Below, one piece after another: positions 27,730-37,535 of a DNA stretch of 61,940 bases. The stretch is from Lachnospiraceae bacterium (GTDB taxonomy: Bacteria > Bacillota > Clostridia > Lachnospirales > Lachnospiraceae), in assembly GCA_015056925.1 (NCBI GenBank), contig SVFJ01000011.1:1-61940 (forward strand). Reading direction: 5' to 3'. The notes under the pieces were generated by a model, which was given only the letters and a program-made list of their open reading frames with translations, searched no databases and was not told where the DNA came from. Each line of letters opens with the position of its first letter. The first letter of the stretch is position 1. Made by a program: the position numbers and the translations under genes.

Positions 27730-28785
27730 TTAATCTAATTTATGAATGTTAATGCAGTTACCCTGCTTAATCGGCATCTCTCTTCCATTCATAACCAAAA
27801 GTCCGTTCTCCATATCTACATTAAAGAATGTCATAGTGTCAGACTCATGATTCAAAGATACCAGATGCTTATTATCCGGGAAAAGACATGCATCCTTCGG
27901 GAACTCGCCGCTAATCGGAAGATTTAACACAGTTCTAAGCATTCCTGTCTTGTCATCTCTCTCATATACTGTAACCGTATTCTCTCCTGCATTTGAAGTT
28001 GTAATATAATTACCGTCTAAGGAAAGGTTACAGGTAATCGCCGAAATACTCTGTGACTGATAATCCTCCGAGGTTGGCACCGACTGAATACGCTCAAAGA
28101 ATGGATTATCATCCTCCTCATGATATGTGTATACATCAATTGTATTCTTTACCTCATGAACAATATAAAGATACTTTCCATCATATGAAAACTTCATATG
28201 TCTTGGTGCTGAACCAAGATCACTTCGAATAATATCTGCCTGCTTCAACTTACCTCTTACTCTGTCAAGCTTATATACATTAACATGGTCAATTCCCAAA
28301 TCTGCTGCACAAAGATACTTATTATCTCTTGTCATCTTTACACAGCTGATATGCGGACGCGAGTTACGCTCTGCCATACTTCCAATTCCCTTATGGAATA
28401 TCTCATCTGTGATTGCTCCAATCTCTCCTGTCTCAGGGTCGAGACGAAGCACTGTAAGCTTTCCATCATGATAGCCAGCCACAAAAAGGAACTCGTCCTT
28501 ATAATCGGTAGAAAGATAACAACCTCTCATACCATTAATAGAAGCCTTATTAATCAGCTCCAATGCTCCATCTGGCATAATCTTAAATGCCTCTACTCCA
28601 AAGTCTGTGATGGCATATAAATATTTATTATTGTGAGAACCTGTAATATAAGAAGAATTAGTAATTTCTACCTTCCCCTTCTCTGTAAAGGTTCCCTTCT
28701 CAACATCTACATCATAGATACTGATTCCATGATTATCCCCCATAGTATAAGTAGATACGTATGCTACATATTTCGGATTATTCAT
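27730..28785 (-). CDS. Lactonase family beta-propeller (6-phosphogluconolactonase type)
   Basis: 351 aa, seven-bladed propeller of the YbhE/Pgl type. Repeating blade strands are visible (NNKYLYAITDFGVEAFKI, DNKYLCAADLGIDHVNVYKLD, DGKYLYIVHEVKNTIDVYTY, DGNYITTSNAGENTVTVYERD). It starts YVAYVSTYT and has HPR-like ISCVKMTRDNKY. Members hydrolyse 6-phosphogluconolactone in the pentose phosphate pathway, but the fold is also used for other lactones, and the genes around it give no support either way. No signal peptide. Confidence 0.78.
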   Translation of the reverse strand: MNNPKYVAYVSTYTMGDNHGISIYDVDVEKGTFTEKGKVEITNSSYITGSHNNKYLYAITDFGVEAFKIMPDGALELINKASINGMRGCYLSTDYKDEFLFVAGYHDGKLTVLRLDPETGEIGAITDEIFHKGIGSMAERNSRPHISCVKMTRDNKYLCAADLGIDHVNVYKLDRVRGKLKQADIIRSDLGSAPRHMKFSYDGKYLYIVHEVKNTIDVYTYHEEDDNPFFERIQSVPTSEDYQSQSISAITCNLSLDGNYITTSNAGENTVTVYERDDKTGMLRTVLNLPISGEFPKDACLFPDNKHLVSLNHESDTMTFFNVDMENGLLVMNGREMPIKQGNCINIHKLD

Positions 28786-28904
28786 AATCTACCTCCATTT
28801 TATAAAATACGGATTAATTAACTGATAATTAAACGCCGTTTTTTGCTTATTCTCATATTATCATATCAGCTCTTATTTGTTAACAAGTTTTTTCGTTTTT
28901 TCAG

Positions 28905-28932
28905 TTGACATTGGTCGAATTTAAAGTATAAT
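28905..28932 (+). promoter_or_regulatory. Promoter of the regulator-potABCD operon, with nearby dyad
   Basis: Perfect TTGACA and TATAAT with a 16-bp spacer. Downstream at 28958-28970 is a dyad AAACT-CAA-AGTTT in the leader, a possible operator for the cupin-HTH regulator. Confidence 0.8.
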
Positions 28933-29028
28933 GAAACTGCTGTTGTTTAGAAATAGTAAACTCAAAGTTTATTGCAAGTGCTATGATTCGATATACTTTT
29001 TTCAACAAATAGAATGTGAGGCATTGTG

Positions 29029-29568
29029 ATGGAAATTGGTAATAAAATTAAAGAATTGCGTATCCTCAAGGGACTTACGCAGGAGGAGCTTGCCGACAGA
29101 AGCGAGTTATCAAAGGGTTTTATCTCACAGCTTGAGCGTGACCTAACCTCTCCTTCTATCGCTACCCTGATTGATTTACTTCAGGTACTTGGCACTACTC
29201 CGAAGGAATTTTTTGATGATGCAGGCGACAATCAGGTCGTCTTTCATAAGCAGGATTATTTTGAAAAGACAGACCACGATTTAAACAATACAATTGAATG
29301 GATTATTCCCAATGCACAGAAGAACATGATGGAGCCCATCAGAGTTACACTGGAACCTAACGGTTCTATCTATCCCGATATTCCTCATGAAGGCGAGGAA
29401 TTCGGTTATGTGCTGTCCGGCAGCGTACGCATACATATCGGAAAAAAACGCCACGTTGCCAAGCAGGGAGAAGCCTTTTATTTCACACCAAATTCAGAGC
29501 ATTATATCGAAAATGCAGGTAAATCAAAGGCTGTTTTTATCTGGGTATCTACCCCACCTAGTTTTTAA
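29029..29568 (+). CDS. HTH-cupin transcriptional regulator of the pot operon
   Basis: 179 aa. N-terminal Cro/C1-type helix-turn-helix (residues 5-60, LTQEELADRSELSKGFISQ), then a cupin domain (about 105-175) with YPDIPHEGEEFGYVLSG and the closing EHYIENAG. This architecture includes PuuR, the putrescine-responsive repressor, and the gene sits 24 bp upstream of potA, so polyamine-responsive control of uptake is the natural inference. ATG at 29029 preferred over GTG at 29026 because of spacing to GAGG. Confidence 0.9.
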   Translation: MEIGNKIKELRILKGLTQEELADRSELSKGFISQLERDLTSPSIATLIDLLQVLGTTPKEFFDDAGDNQVVFHKQDYFEKTDHDLNNTIEWIIPNAQKNMMEPIRVTLEPNGSIYPDIPHEGEEFGYVLSGSVRIHIGKKRHVAKQGEAFYFTPNSEHYIENAGKSKAVFIWVSTPPSF

Positions 29569-29592
29569 GGGTTTATTTTGGAGGGTTTATAA

Positions 29593-30666
29593 ATGAGTAA
29601 TAAATTAATTGATTTACAGCACATCACAAAATCTTACGACGGTCAGGTTATCTTAGATGACTTGAACCTTTATATCAGAGAGAATGAATTCTTGACTTTA
29701 TTAGGTCCCAGTGGATGCGGAAAAACCACTACCCTTCGTATTATCGGCGGTTTCGAAAAGCCTGACCAGGGACGTGTTATCTTTGGCGGCGAGGACATTA
29801 CCAAACTTCCTCCTAATAAGAGACATCTGAATACAGTATTCCAGAAATATGCACTTTTTACTCATATGACAATTGCAGAAAATATCGCTTTTGGTTTGAA
29901 GATTAAGAACAAATCAAAGGCTTATATAGATGATAAAATTAAGTATGCATTAAAGCTTGTAAACCTTGAGGGCTATGGCAATCGTATGCCTGACTCTCTT
30001 AGCGGCGGTCAGCAACAGCGTATCGCGATTGCCCGTGCTATCGTTAACGAGCCTAAGGTTCTTCTTTTGGACGAGCCTCTTGGTGCGCTTGATTTAAAGC
30101 TTCGTCAGGACATGCAGTACGAGCTGATTCGCTTAAAGAATGAGCTTGGTATTACCTTTATCTATGTTACTCATGACCAGGAGGAGGCACTTACCATGTC
30201 CGATACTATCGTGGTAATGAATCAGGGTTATATCCAGCAGGTTGGTACACCTGAGGATATTTATAATGAGCCTGAGAATGCTTTCGTTGCTGACTTTATC
30301 GGTGACAGCAATATTATCGGTTCTATCATGGTTCGTGATGAGCTGGTTGAAATTCTTGGTGCCAAGTTTGCCTGTGTGGATAAGGGCTTTGGCGAGAACA
30401 AGCCTGTTGACGTTGTTATCAGACCTGAGGACGTTGAACTGGTTGAGCCTGATTGCGGTACCATTAACGGTGTTGTTACACATATTATTTTCAAGGGTGT
30501 TCACTATGAAATGGAGGTACAGGCAAACGGCTTTGAATGGCTTGTACACTCTACCGATATGTTCCCTGTTGGCACAAAGGTCGGCATTCATGTAGACCCA
30601 TACAACATCCAAATCATGCACAAGCCGGCATCAGAGGACGAGGAGGCCGCAGGAATCGATGAATAA
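29593..30666 (+). CDS. potA: Spermidine/putrescine ABC transporter ATP-binding protein
   Basis: 357 aa. Walker [11 protein letters not shown] at 38-47, signature [14 protein letters not shown] near 136, Walker [13 protein letters not shown]-loop VTHDQEEAL, and a C-terminal TOBE-type domain (about 240-345). It energises polyamine import by PotBCD. The start follows TTGGAGGG. Its end overlaps potB by 8 bp. Confidence 0.95.
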   Translation: MSNKLIDLQHITKSYDGQVILDDLNLYIRENEFLTLLGPSGCGKTTTLRIIGGFEKPDQGRVIFGGEDITKLPPNKRHLNTVFQKYALFTHMTIAENIAFGLKIKNKSKAYIDDKIKYALKLVNLEGYGNRMPDSLSGGQQQRIAIARAIVNEPKVLLLDEPLGALDLKLRQDMQYELIRLKNELGITFIYVTHDQEEALTMSDTIVVMNQGYIQQVGTPEDIYNEPENAFVADFIGDSNIIGSIMVRDELVEILGAKFACVDKGFGENKPVDVVIRPEDVELVEPDCGTINGVVTHIIFKGVHYEMEVQANGFEWLVHSTDMFPVGTKVGIHVDPYNIQIMHKPASEDEEAAGIDE

Positions 30667-31471
30667 GAAGTGGTTATCAGCACCTTATCTTGTCTGGGCT
30701 GTAGCTTTTATCATCCTTCCACTGCTGATGGTTGTATATTATGGACTGACAGACAAAACCGGTGCCTTTACATTAGAGAATTTTTTGGCTATGGGAAGCC
30801 CTGAGCACTTGAAGGCTTTAGGCTTATCCATATTGTTATCCTTAATCAGTACGATTATTTGCTTATTGCTGGCTTATCCGCTTGCTATGATTTTAGTAGC
30901 ATCTAATACCAGCAAAACCAGCTTTGTAGTTCTTTTAGTGATTCTTCCGATGTGGATGAATTTCCTGCTTAGAACTATGGCTTGGCAGACACTTTTAGAA
31001 AAGAATGGCGTTATTAACGGTATTCTTACTTTCCTGCATCTGCCAAATCACAGTTTGATTAATACTCCGGGAGCCATTGTACTTGGTATGGTTTATAACT
31101 TCCTGCCGTTCATGGTACTTCCGATTTACAATGTACTTGCAAAGATTGACAAGAATGTCATTAATGCAGCAAGAGACTTAGGTGCAAATGGTATCCAAAC
31201 CTTCTGTAAGATTACTCTTCCACTTAGTATTCCGGGAATTGTGAGCGGTATTACTATGGTATTTGTACCTGCACTTACTACTTTTGTAATCTCGAACCTC
31301 TTAGGCGGAAGCAAGATTCTCCTTATCGGTAATGTTATTGAACAGGAGTTCACAACTGCCTCTAACTGGCATTTAGGAAGCGGACTTTCACTGATGCTTA
31401 TGGTATTTATTATCATCAGCATGGTTATCAGTTCACTCTTTGACAAGGATGGGGAGGGCTCTGCGATATGA
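30659..31471 (+). CDS. potB: Spermidine/putrescine ABC transporter permease PotB
   Basis: 270 aa with six hydrophobic segments and the EAA loop [21 protein letters not shown] near residues 163-183. It overlaps potA by 8 bp and potC by 4 bp (ATGA), so translation is coupled. Confidence 0.93.
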   Translation: MNKKWLSAPYLVWAVAFIILPLLMVVYYGLTDKTGAFTLENFLAMGSPEHLKALGLSILLSLISTIICLLLAYPLAMILVASNTSKTSFVVLLVILPMWMNFLLRTMAWQTLLEKNGVINGILTFLHLPNHSLINTPGAIVLGMVYNFLPFMVLPIYNVLAKIDKNVINAARDLGANGIQTFCKITLPLSIPGIVSGITMVFVPALTTFVISNLLGGSKILLIGNVIEQEFTTASNWHLGSGLSLMLMVFIIISMVISSLFDKDGEGSAI

Positions 31472-32286
31472 TGAAGAAGCAAAAAGAATCCAAGGGCCGT
31501 TTCACAGGATTTTTAAAGAAGTTTTATGTATTTCTTATCTTTGTGTTCCTGTACGCCCCTATCGCAACATTAGTTGTTTTATCCTTCAATGCCAGCAAGA
31601 CCCGTTCCAAATGGGGCGGATTTACTTTGAAATGGTATGCCGAGCTTTTTGAGAATGAAGCGATTCTTCAAGCATTTGGCAACACGATGATTATAGCGTT
31701 TTTATCAGCTCTCATCGCTACGATTATCGGTACTTTGGCATGTATCGGTATGCGTAATATGAAAAAGTTCTCTCAGGGTATTATCATGGGAATTACAAAT
31801 GTCCCTATGTTAAACGCCGAGATTGTTACCGGTATTTCACTGATGCTTCTGTTTATTACTGTAGGTATCAGAACCGGATTTATGACTGTATTATTGGCAC
31901 ATATCACATTTAATATTCCTTATGTTATATTGAATGTTATGCCAAAGCTGAAACAGGTGAACAACAGCACTTATGAGGCTGCCTTGGACCTGGGTGCATC
32001 TCCAAGCTATGCCTTTTTTAAGGTAGTGTTCCCTGAGATTTTACCGGGTGTACTCTCCGGCTTCCTGATGGCATTTACTATGTCACTGGATGATTTTATT
32101 ATCACCCATTTTACGAAGGGTGCAGGTGTCGATACTCTTTCTACCAAGATCTATACAGAGGTTCGAAAAGGTATTAAGCCTGAGATGTATGCATTATCAA
32201 CATTATTATTTGTTACTGTTCTTGTTCTGCTTATCTTAGTCAATAAGATGCCAAGCAGTAAAGATAAAGCCCCTAAGAAGGTCTAA
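31468..32286 (+). CDS. potC: Spermidine/putrescine ABC transporter permease PotC
   Basis: 272 aa, six hydrophobic segments, EAA loop AALDLGASPSYAFFKVVFPE near 171-190, and the typical MSLDDFIITHF segment near 208. It pairs with PotB in the membrane. Confidence 0.93.
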   Translation: MMKKQKESKGRFTGFLKKFYVFLIFVFLYAPIATLVVLSFNASKTRSKWGGFTLKWYAELFENEAILQAFGNTMIIAFLSALIATIIGTLACIGMRNMKKFSQGIIMGITNVPMLNAEIVTGISLMLLFITVGIRTGFMTVLLAHITFNIPYVILNVMPKLKQVNNSTYEAALDLGASPSYAFFKVVFPEILPGVLSGFLMAFTMSLDDFIITHFTKGAGVDTLSTKIYTEVRKGIKPEMYALSTLLFVTVLVLLILVNKMPSSKDKAPKKV

Positions 32287-32332
32287 GTTATACTATTGCA
32301 GCCTTGAAAGCTGCTACAAGGGAGGATAAATT

Positions 32333-33391
32333 ATGAAAAAGAAAGTTCTTTTATCTATGGTTGCTGCATTAACTGCGGTTTCTATGTGTGGTTGTGGTTC
32401 ATCCGCTACATCAAATGGGGAAGTTATCGTGTACAATTGGGGAGAATACATTGACCCGGAAGTTATCGAGATGTTCGAAGAAGAATTCGGTATCGATGTA
32501 ATTTATGATGAATATGAGACAAATGAGACAATGTATCCGAAGATTGAAGCAGGTGCTGCTACTTATGATTTGGTATGCCCTTCTGATTACATGATTGATA
32601 AGATGATTGAGAATGATTTGTTACAGGAGCTCAACTTCGACAACATTCCAAATGCTAAGGCAAATATCGGTGCTTCTTACTGGGAGCAGTCTGAGCAGTT
32701 TGACCCGGGCAACAAGTACAGTGTTCCTTACTGCTGGGGTACTGTAGGTATTCTTTACAACAAGACTATGGTATCTGAGCCTATCACAAGCTGGGATGTA
32801 TTATGGGATGAGCAGTATTCTGACAATATCTTAATGCAGGATTCTGTTAGAGATGCTTTCATGGTATCACTTAAGAGAAACGGTGCTTCTATGAACACTA
32901 CTGATGCTGCTGAGCTTGAGGCTGCGAAGGATGAGTTAATCGCTCAGAAGCCGCTTGTTCAGGCATATGTTGTGGACCAGGTTAGAGATAAGATGATTGG
33001 CAACGAAGCTGCTATCGGTGTTATCTACTCCGGTGAAGCTATCTATACTCAAAGAGAGAATCCTGACCTTGAGTACGTAATTCCTGAGGAAGGTACTAAT
33101 ATCTGGATTGATTCATGGGTTATGTTAAAGAATGCTCCGAATAAGGAGAACGCTGAGAAGTTCATTAACTTCCTCTGCCGTCCTGACATCGCTCTTATGA
33201 ACTTTGATTATATCACTTACTCGACACCAAACGATGCTGCTAAGGAATTAATTGAGGATGAGGATATCAAGAACTCTCCTATCGCGTTCCCTGATTTATC
33301 TCAGTACGATAACCTTGAAGCATTCCTTTATCTTGGTGAAGATTTCGACGAGAGCTTAAACGAGCTTTGGAAACAGGTTAAGTCAAACTAA
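32333..33391 (+). CDS. potD: Spermidine/putrescine-binding lipoprotein
   Basis: 352 aa. Signal peptide with a cysteine-rich lipobox region SMCGCG, lipidation most likely at Cys21. The mature protein starts with VIVYNWGEYIDPEVIEMFEE, the hallmark of the PotD/PotF family, with ligand-loop sequences YDLVCPSDYMIDKM and PYCWGTVGILYN. It captures polyamines outside the membrane for PotABC. Last gene of the operon, followed by a terminator. Confidence 0.95.
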   Translation: MKKKVLLSMVAALTAVSMCGCGSSATSNGEVIVYNWGEYIDPEVIEMFEEEFGIDVIYDEYETNETMYPKIEAGAATYDLVCPSDYMIDKMIENDLLQELNFDNIPNAKANIGASYWEQSEQFDPGNKYSVPYCWGTVGILYNKTMVSEPITSWDVLWDEQYSDNILMQDSVRDAFMVSLKRNGASMNTTDAAELEAAKDELIAQKPLVQAYVVDQVRDKMIGNEAAIGVIYSGEAIYTQRENPDLEYVIPEEGTNIWIDSWVMLKNAPNKENAEKFINFLCRPDIALMNFDYITYSTPNDAAKELIEDEDIKNSPIAFPDLSQYDNLEAFLYLGEDFDESLNELWKQVKSN

Positions 33392-33401
33392 TAAAACTAC
33401 T

Positions 33402-33432
33402 AAAGGTGCAGTTATGAGCTGCACCTTTTAAA
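33402..33432 (+). terminator. Terminator of potABCD
   Basis: 10-bp perfect stem AAAGGTGCAG/CTGCACCTTT with a seven-base loop, followed by TTAAAATTCTCTTTT. It lies between convergent genes. Confidence 0.85.
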
Positions 33433-33444
33433 ATTCTCTTTTAT

Positions 33445-34794
33445 TTACTTATCTTCCCATTCCCATGCGCAATCCATGGTATGAAGAACCAATGACTCTG
33501 GCAAATCCAGTGCCTTAATTGCTTTTTCTAGTTTCTCCTGTATAAGCAAACGTTCTTCCGTACGGTCAGCTCGTAATGCTCCAGGTGAAGTTCTTCGATT
33601 CTTTTCTTCTATTCTATCCTCTTCTGCAACCTCTGGCGTCATCTTCCAATCTCTATGTGATGCACCAACAAGCCCCAATTCCTCTATCTGCTCCTGAAGC
33701 TTTTGCACTTCCTGTTCAAATTGTTCCCACGACTTGATTTCATCCGCCTTCATTGCCTTTAATGAAGCGGCTGCTACTCTTGGAAATAGCAAATATGCTG
33801 CGCGCTCTACATTGGTAATTCTTTCTGTCCATAACATACATTCCATTCCGAGCAGATTCTCTTCATAACCTATTGCATACTTTGGAATACGTGGCGTCTC
33901 CCAAATATGATGCACATCAATAGATGAATACGGATAATCAAAATAAAAGTGCTCTATATCAGAGTATATCACTTTTCCGCCTGTCTTCATGAACTCCGCT
34001 GTCTCTTGATTATTCCCCATCCAATGATGCACAATAAAATATTTTGGAAGCATACCACCCGCAAGGCAATCGTTGAAAACTATCGTATTCTTGCCCTTTC
34101 GATGCAAATATTCTCCCATTTCCAATACAAACCAACGCTGTAACTCCTCTTCATCCTTCAAACCAAGCTCTTTCATTCGCTTCTGGCAATCAGGACAACG
34201 TCTCCAGTGTAATTTCAAGGCTTCATCGCCACCTATATGCACTGCGTCAAACGGAAACAACTCCGCAACCTCGTCCATAATATTCTTAAGAAATGTGACT
34301 ACCTCGTCCTTACCTGCGCAAATCAGATTCGGGAATATTCCGCCTGCATTCTCAACCTTATATTCATAAGGATTCTCTATGATCTGTTCACAATTCTGTC
34401 TCATCACAGTTCTTCGACAGCCGTATTCCGGATAAGATGCCAACATCGCACTTGCATGTCCAGGAAGCTCAATCTCTGGAATAATCTCAATCCCATGCCC
34501 CTTAGCAAAAGCTACGATATCTCTGGCTTCTTCCTGCGTGTAATACCCACAATTATTCTCTATCTCAGAAACATTACCAAAGAAGGAAGGCCCCCTCTCG
34601 GAACCTATCTGAGTGAGCTTTGGATACCTTTTAATCTCTATACGCCAGCCTTGGTCGTCTGCCAAATGCCAGTGCATCCTATTTAAACCGCAGATTTCGG
34701 CGGCTTTGATTAATTTCTTGATGTTCTCTACCGGCATATAATGCCTACAAACATCCAACATAAATCCCCTGTGCGAATACATCTTCTGTTCCAT
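33445..34794 (-). CDS. Glycoside hydrolase family 20 (beta-N-acetylhexosaminidase type)
   Basis: 449 aa from the ATG at 34794 (AAGGGGGAA upstream). It is nearly all catalytic barrel: HRGFMLDVCRHYMP at 8-21, MHWHLADDQGWR near 40-51, and catalytic Asp190-Glu191 in VHIGGDEA. No signal peptide and no N-terminal GH20b domain, so it is a cytoplasmic short form, probably releasing GlcNAc/GalNAc from imported oligosaccharides. A charged stretch rich in Arg/Glu/Asp near 395-425 is unusual. Downstream of a membrane HTH regulator. Confidence 0.88.
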   Translation of the reverse strand: MEQKMYSHRGFMLDVCRHYMPVENIKKLIKAAEICGLNRMHWHLADDQGWRIEIKRYPKLTQIGSERGPSFFGNVSEIENNCGYYTQEEARDIVAFAKGHGIEIIPEIELPGHASAMLASYPEYGCRRTVMRQNCEQIIENPYEYKVENAGGIFPNLICAGKDEVVTFLKNIMDEVAELFPFDAVHIGGDEALKLHWRRCPDCQKRMKELGLKDEEELQRWFVLEMGEYLHRKGKNTIVFNDCLAGGMLPKYFIVHHWMGNNQETAEFMKTGGKVIYSDIEHFYFDYPYSSIDVHHIWETPRIPKYAIGYEENLLGMECMLWTERITNVERAAYLLFPRVAAASLKAMKADEIKSWEQFEQEVQKLQEQIEELGLVGASHRDWKMTPEVAEEDRIEEKNRRTSPGALRADRTEERLLIQEKLEKAIKALDLPESLVLHTMDCAWEWEDK

Positions 34795-34857
34795 TTGATT
34801 CCCCCTTTCATATATAAATTTTAGCATTGCTACATCAGCTATGCAATGTTGAGTCAA

Positions 34858-35439
34858 CTAAAATCCTCCAAATATAAAAAACATAATTCCTACCACAATT
34901 GCGCCTGCTGCCGCTCCGCAAAGCACTTTTATCACATTTTGATATGGTCGCTTACCAATCTCGCGCTGCTTCTGAATTTCGTCTAACGTCTTTCCCTCTG
35001 AAAAAGCCACAATTTCCTTATAGGTACTCACATCATTTTCCTTTTGCACCTTATGCACCTTCCAAGCATAGTAAAAAGTTACTGCATAAAGCGCCACCCA
35101 AACAATAATTCCAAAAACTCCCAAAAACTTTACAAGAGGAACAAATACAATTAGGCTCACTATAAATAATAGTGAAAAAATGTTCCCATAGTGATTGTGT
35201 TTCTGTACTTCTGCTTCGTTAATTTCTTTCTTCATGATTTCAATATCTCCTTTTATCAATTGATCAAGAGATATTTCAAATAAAGAACTCAGCAATAATA
35301 AGCTATGAATGTCTGGATAGCTTTTGCCAGTCTCCCAATTAGATACTGTCTGCCTGGACACATAGACCTTCTCTGCCAGTTCCTCTTGGGATAATTCTAA
35401 CCTCGTTCTGTATTTTTTGATTTGATGATTAAGTTCCAT
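34858..35439 (-). CDS. XRE-type regulator with C-terminal membrane segments
   Basis: 193 aa. HTH at residues 5-60 (LSQEELAEKVYVSRQTVSNWE), linker, then hydrophobic segments near 88-107, 108-130 and 168-190. This HTH-plus-membrane layout is frequent in Firmicutes, where the membrane part may sense envelope state. Its stop is 63 bp before the GH20 start on the same strand. A TTTGACA dyad upstream could be its own operator. Confidence 0.85.
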   Translation of the reverse strand: MELNHQIKKYRTRLELSQEELAEKVYVSRQTVSNWETGKSYPDIHSLLLLSSLFEISLDQLIKGDIEIMKKEINEAEVQKHNHYGNIFSLLFIVSLIVFVPLVKFLGVFGIIVWVALYAVTFYYAWKVHKVQKENDVSTYKEIVAFSEGKTLDEIQKQREIGKRPYQNVIKVLCGAAAGAIVVGIMFFIFGGF

Positions 35440-35517
35440 AGCTCTACCTTTCTAAAATGAAATTCTCTGACCTGATATCAGCATAATCTATTCTCATGAA
35501 ATTATCTATCAAAGTGC

Positions 35518-35560
35518 TTTGACATCCTCCAAAATCAAGGTGTCAAAGGAATTTGACACA
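35518..35560. promoter_or_regulatory. TTTGACA dyad upstream of the membrane HTH regulator
   Basis: TTTGACA (35518-35524) and TGTCAAA (35541-35547) form a dyad with a 16-bp centre, followed by a third TTTGACACA at about 35552. Located 80-120 bp upstream of the regulator start. Either -35-like or operator half-sites. Confidence 0.4.
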
Positions 35561-35565
35561 CATAC

Positions 35566-36000
35566 CTACAACCTCTTTGTAAAACAAATTATCCTATTTG
35601 CTTCCTCAAATCCCATATTCAAATGGAACGCCAAACTTCCGGTATTGGTCAGTTCACAATCGCTGGCAAACTCAGTACAGCCCATTTCCTTCGCCCATTC
35701 TTCACATCTGGCAAGCAACTCTCTTGCGTAGCCTTGCTTTCTATAGCCATCACGAATAAAAATTCCTTCCAGATATCCAACAGGGCTACTATCTGTTCCT
35801 TCCACATAATCATGCCTAAGCTGACACTGTGCAAATCCAATCGGCTGATTCTCAATCATATATATGTATATTGCACTTTCATCACTTGCAAGTATTTCTT
35901 CAAATTCCTCTGCTAGTCCCTCGACAGTATTCTCATCCCACATAAGAATCGCCATTTGAGCAAGCCTTGTCGCATCTTCCTTAGTTGCTTTGTATATCAT
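35566..36000 (-). CDS. GNAT acetyltransferase resembling aminoglycoside 6'-N-acetyltransferase AAC(6')
   Basis: 144 aa. It resembles chromosomal AAC(6')-I enzymes along its whole length: DESAIYIYMIENQPIGFAQ, RHDYVEGTDSSPVGYLEGIFI, YRKQGYARELLARCEEWAKEMGC and FASDCELTN...FHLNMGFEE, including the acetyl-CoA loop (R/Q)xxGxA and the SSPVxxLEGI segment typical of that group. It would transfer acetyl to the 6' amine of an aminoglycoside, but real activity is not shown by sequence. Last gene of the acetyltransferase-rich cluster. Confidence 0.8.
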   Translation of the reverse strand: MIYKATKEDATRLAQMAILMWDENTVEGLAEEFEEILASDESAIYIYMIENQPIGFAQCQLRHDYVEGTDSSPVGYLEGIFIRDGYRKQGYARELLARCEEWAKEMGCTEFASDCELTNTGSLAFHLNMGFEEANRIICFTKRL

Positions 36001-36015
36001 AATCTTTCTCCAATC

Positions 36016-36492
36016 CTACTCTTCCTTTACCAATTTACCACAGACATGTTCGGGCGTTAATTGCAAAAGAAGTGTATTTGCTCCTGATTGCTTAATTTCT
36101 TTTTCTATGTAATCTTTATCCTGTGTAAATTTGTAACTGAGCTTTGTTGTAATATCAGCAATCATATCCATATCATCAATGATTGCAATTTTTCCAAATA
36201 CAATTACACTTTTCACATTCCATGCCCATTCCCCTTCATTCCGATAGCCTGTGTCATAAGTACAGAAGGAAACTTTGTTATGCATTCTTAATGCATCCAG
36301 TCTGTGCCCCACCTTTCCGCAATGAAAGTACAACTTACCATCCTCCTCATTATACCAATGATTCATCGGCATACCGTAAGGATAATCGTCATCTCCCAAC
36401 ACTGATAACACACCTCTTGTTTCGTTCTTTAATATCTCCACACATTCTTCTTTTGAAAGTTTTTGCTTTACTCTTATTAGTTCTCTAAACAT
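36016..36492 (-). CDS. Pyridoxamine 5'-phosphate oxidase-fold protein (Nim-like)
   Basis: 158 aa from the ATG at 36492 (AAAGGAGGAGC upstream). Split beta-barrel FMN-binding fold: RGVLSVLGDDDYPYGMPMNHWY (near 31-52), KLYFHCGKVGHRLDAL, NKVSFCTYD. The family includes the nitroimidazole-reductase NimA group and heme-utilisation-like flavoproteins. Its start region overlaps the upstream acetyltransferase by 8 bp. Substrate unknown. Confidence 0.8.
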   Translation of the reverse strand: MFRELIRVKQKLSKEECVEILKNETRGVLSVLGDDDYPYGMPMNHWYNEEDGKLYFHCGKVGHRLDALRMHNKVSFCTYDTGYRNEGEWAWNVKSVIVFGKIAIIDDMDMIADITTKLSYKFTQDKDYIEKEIKQSGANTLLLQLTPEHVCGKLVKEE

Positions 36493-37057
36493 TTTGCTCC
36501 TCCTTTTGCTTATACTCATCCGCCAATATCGAGTACCAGACCTCGTCTATGATTCCCTGATTGCTTCTGCCGGCTTTTCGCCATGTGCCTTCATAGGTCA
36601 TACCAATCTTCTGCATTACTCTTCCTGACTTTGGATTATCGGGTTCATGGTCAGCAGCGATTCTATTAAAACCAACCTCTTCAAACAGATATTTTAAAAC
36701 TGCCTTGCCTGCTTCAGGCATAATACCTTGTCCCCACCAGCGAGTCCCCATACACCAGCCAAGTACAGCTGATGCTCTATCCTCATTATGCTGCACAACA
36801 GAAATATTTCCAATTAACTCGCCAGTCTCCTTTAGTTCGATTCCCCACTGATAAAAATCAGGCTTCACATATTCCTCTATCCATGACTGCAATACCGCCT
36901 TGGTTACCTCTACATTTGGGTGCGTTGGCCATGTCAGGTACTTGGTAACTTCATCCTCTGACGCCCAATTCCGATACATTGCCTCAGCATCTTCTATCAC
37001 AAACTGACGTAATATAAGTCTGTCAGTTTCTATTCTTATCGTTCCCTTATGATTCAT
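36485..37057 (-). CDS. RimJ/RimL-type GNAT acetyltransferase
   Basis: 190 aa. TDRLILRQFVIEDAEAMYRNWASEDEV at the start is typical of the RimJ/RimL group; the acetyl-CoA region reads RWWGQGIMPEAGKAVLKYLFEEVGFNRIAA and the end PKSGRVMQKIGMTYEGT. It may acetylate a ribosomal or other protein N-terminus or a small amine. It overlaps the Nim-like gene by 8 bp. Confidence 0.85.
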   Translation of the reverse strand: MNHKGTIRIETDRLILRQFVIEDAEAMYRNWASEDEVTKYLTWPTHPNVEVTKAVLQSWIEEYVKPDFYQWGIELKETGELIGNISVVQHNEDRASAVLGWCMGTRWWGQGIMPEAGKAVLKYLFEEVGFNRIAADHEPDNPKSGRVMQKIGMTYEGTWRKAGRSNQGIIDEVWYSILADEYKQKEEQNV

Positions 37058-37070
37058 AATCCTCTCTCCC

Positions 37071-37511
37071 TCATTCTTCTATTATTTTCTCAACAAGCTT
37101 CACTGCTGACTCCACCATTTTAGGACATAGCTCTGTAAACAAGCCTTTCGCCCTTGCTTCTACTTTTTCTTCCGGTATTGACAAGTCATAACCTAATATT
37201 TCTTTGCAAATATACGAGCCATTCTCCTTAGCAAATGAGTCCAAAAATCTTACTGTTATATCATTTGTTTTCGTTCTGCTTTCTATATCGTCCACTTCAA
37301 ATTGTCCATATTTCAAGCCTAATGCCATCAAAGCTCCTACACAGGCGCCACACACTTCGCCCTTGCACATTCCTCCACCGAAACAGCCTCCTAACTTTAA
37401 GGCCTGCTTTTCCGTAATTCCTAATTCTTCTGCAAATACCGCAAGAACAGACTGTGAGCAATGATATTTATCTTTTTCAAACAGCTCCTTTGCTTTCTCT
37501 ACACGTGTCAT
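37071..37511 (-). CDS. C_GCAxxG_C_C family redox-type protein
   Basis: 146 aa. The family pattern is clear: HCSQSVLAVFAEELG, GGCFGGGMCKGEVCGACVGALMALGL (near 43-68), then a conserved Cys in ICKEILGYDL and a C-terminal CPKMVESAV. The conserved cysteines suggest metal or redox binding; no function is established to my knowledge. It sits between two acetyltransferases. Confidence 0.85.
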   Translation of the reverse strand: MTRVEKAKELFEKDKYHCSQSVLAVFAEELGITEKQALKLGGCFGGGMCKGEVCGACVGALMALGLKYGQFEVDDIESRTKTNDITVRFLDSFAKENGSYICKEILGYDLSIPEEKVEARAKGLFTELCPKMVESAVKLVEKIIEE

Positions 37512-37535
37512 TTCATAATCTCCTCATATAACTAT

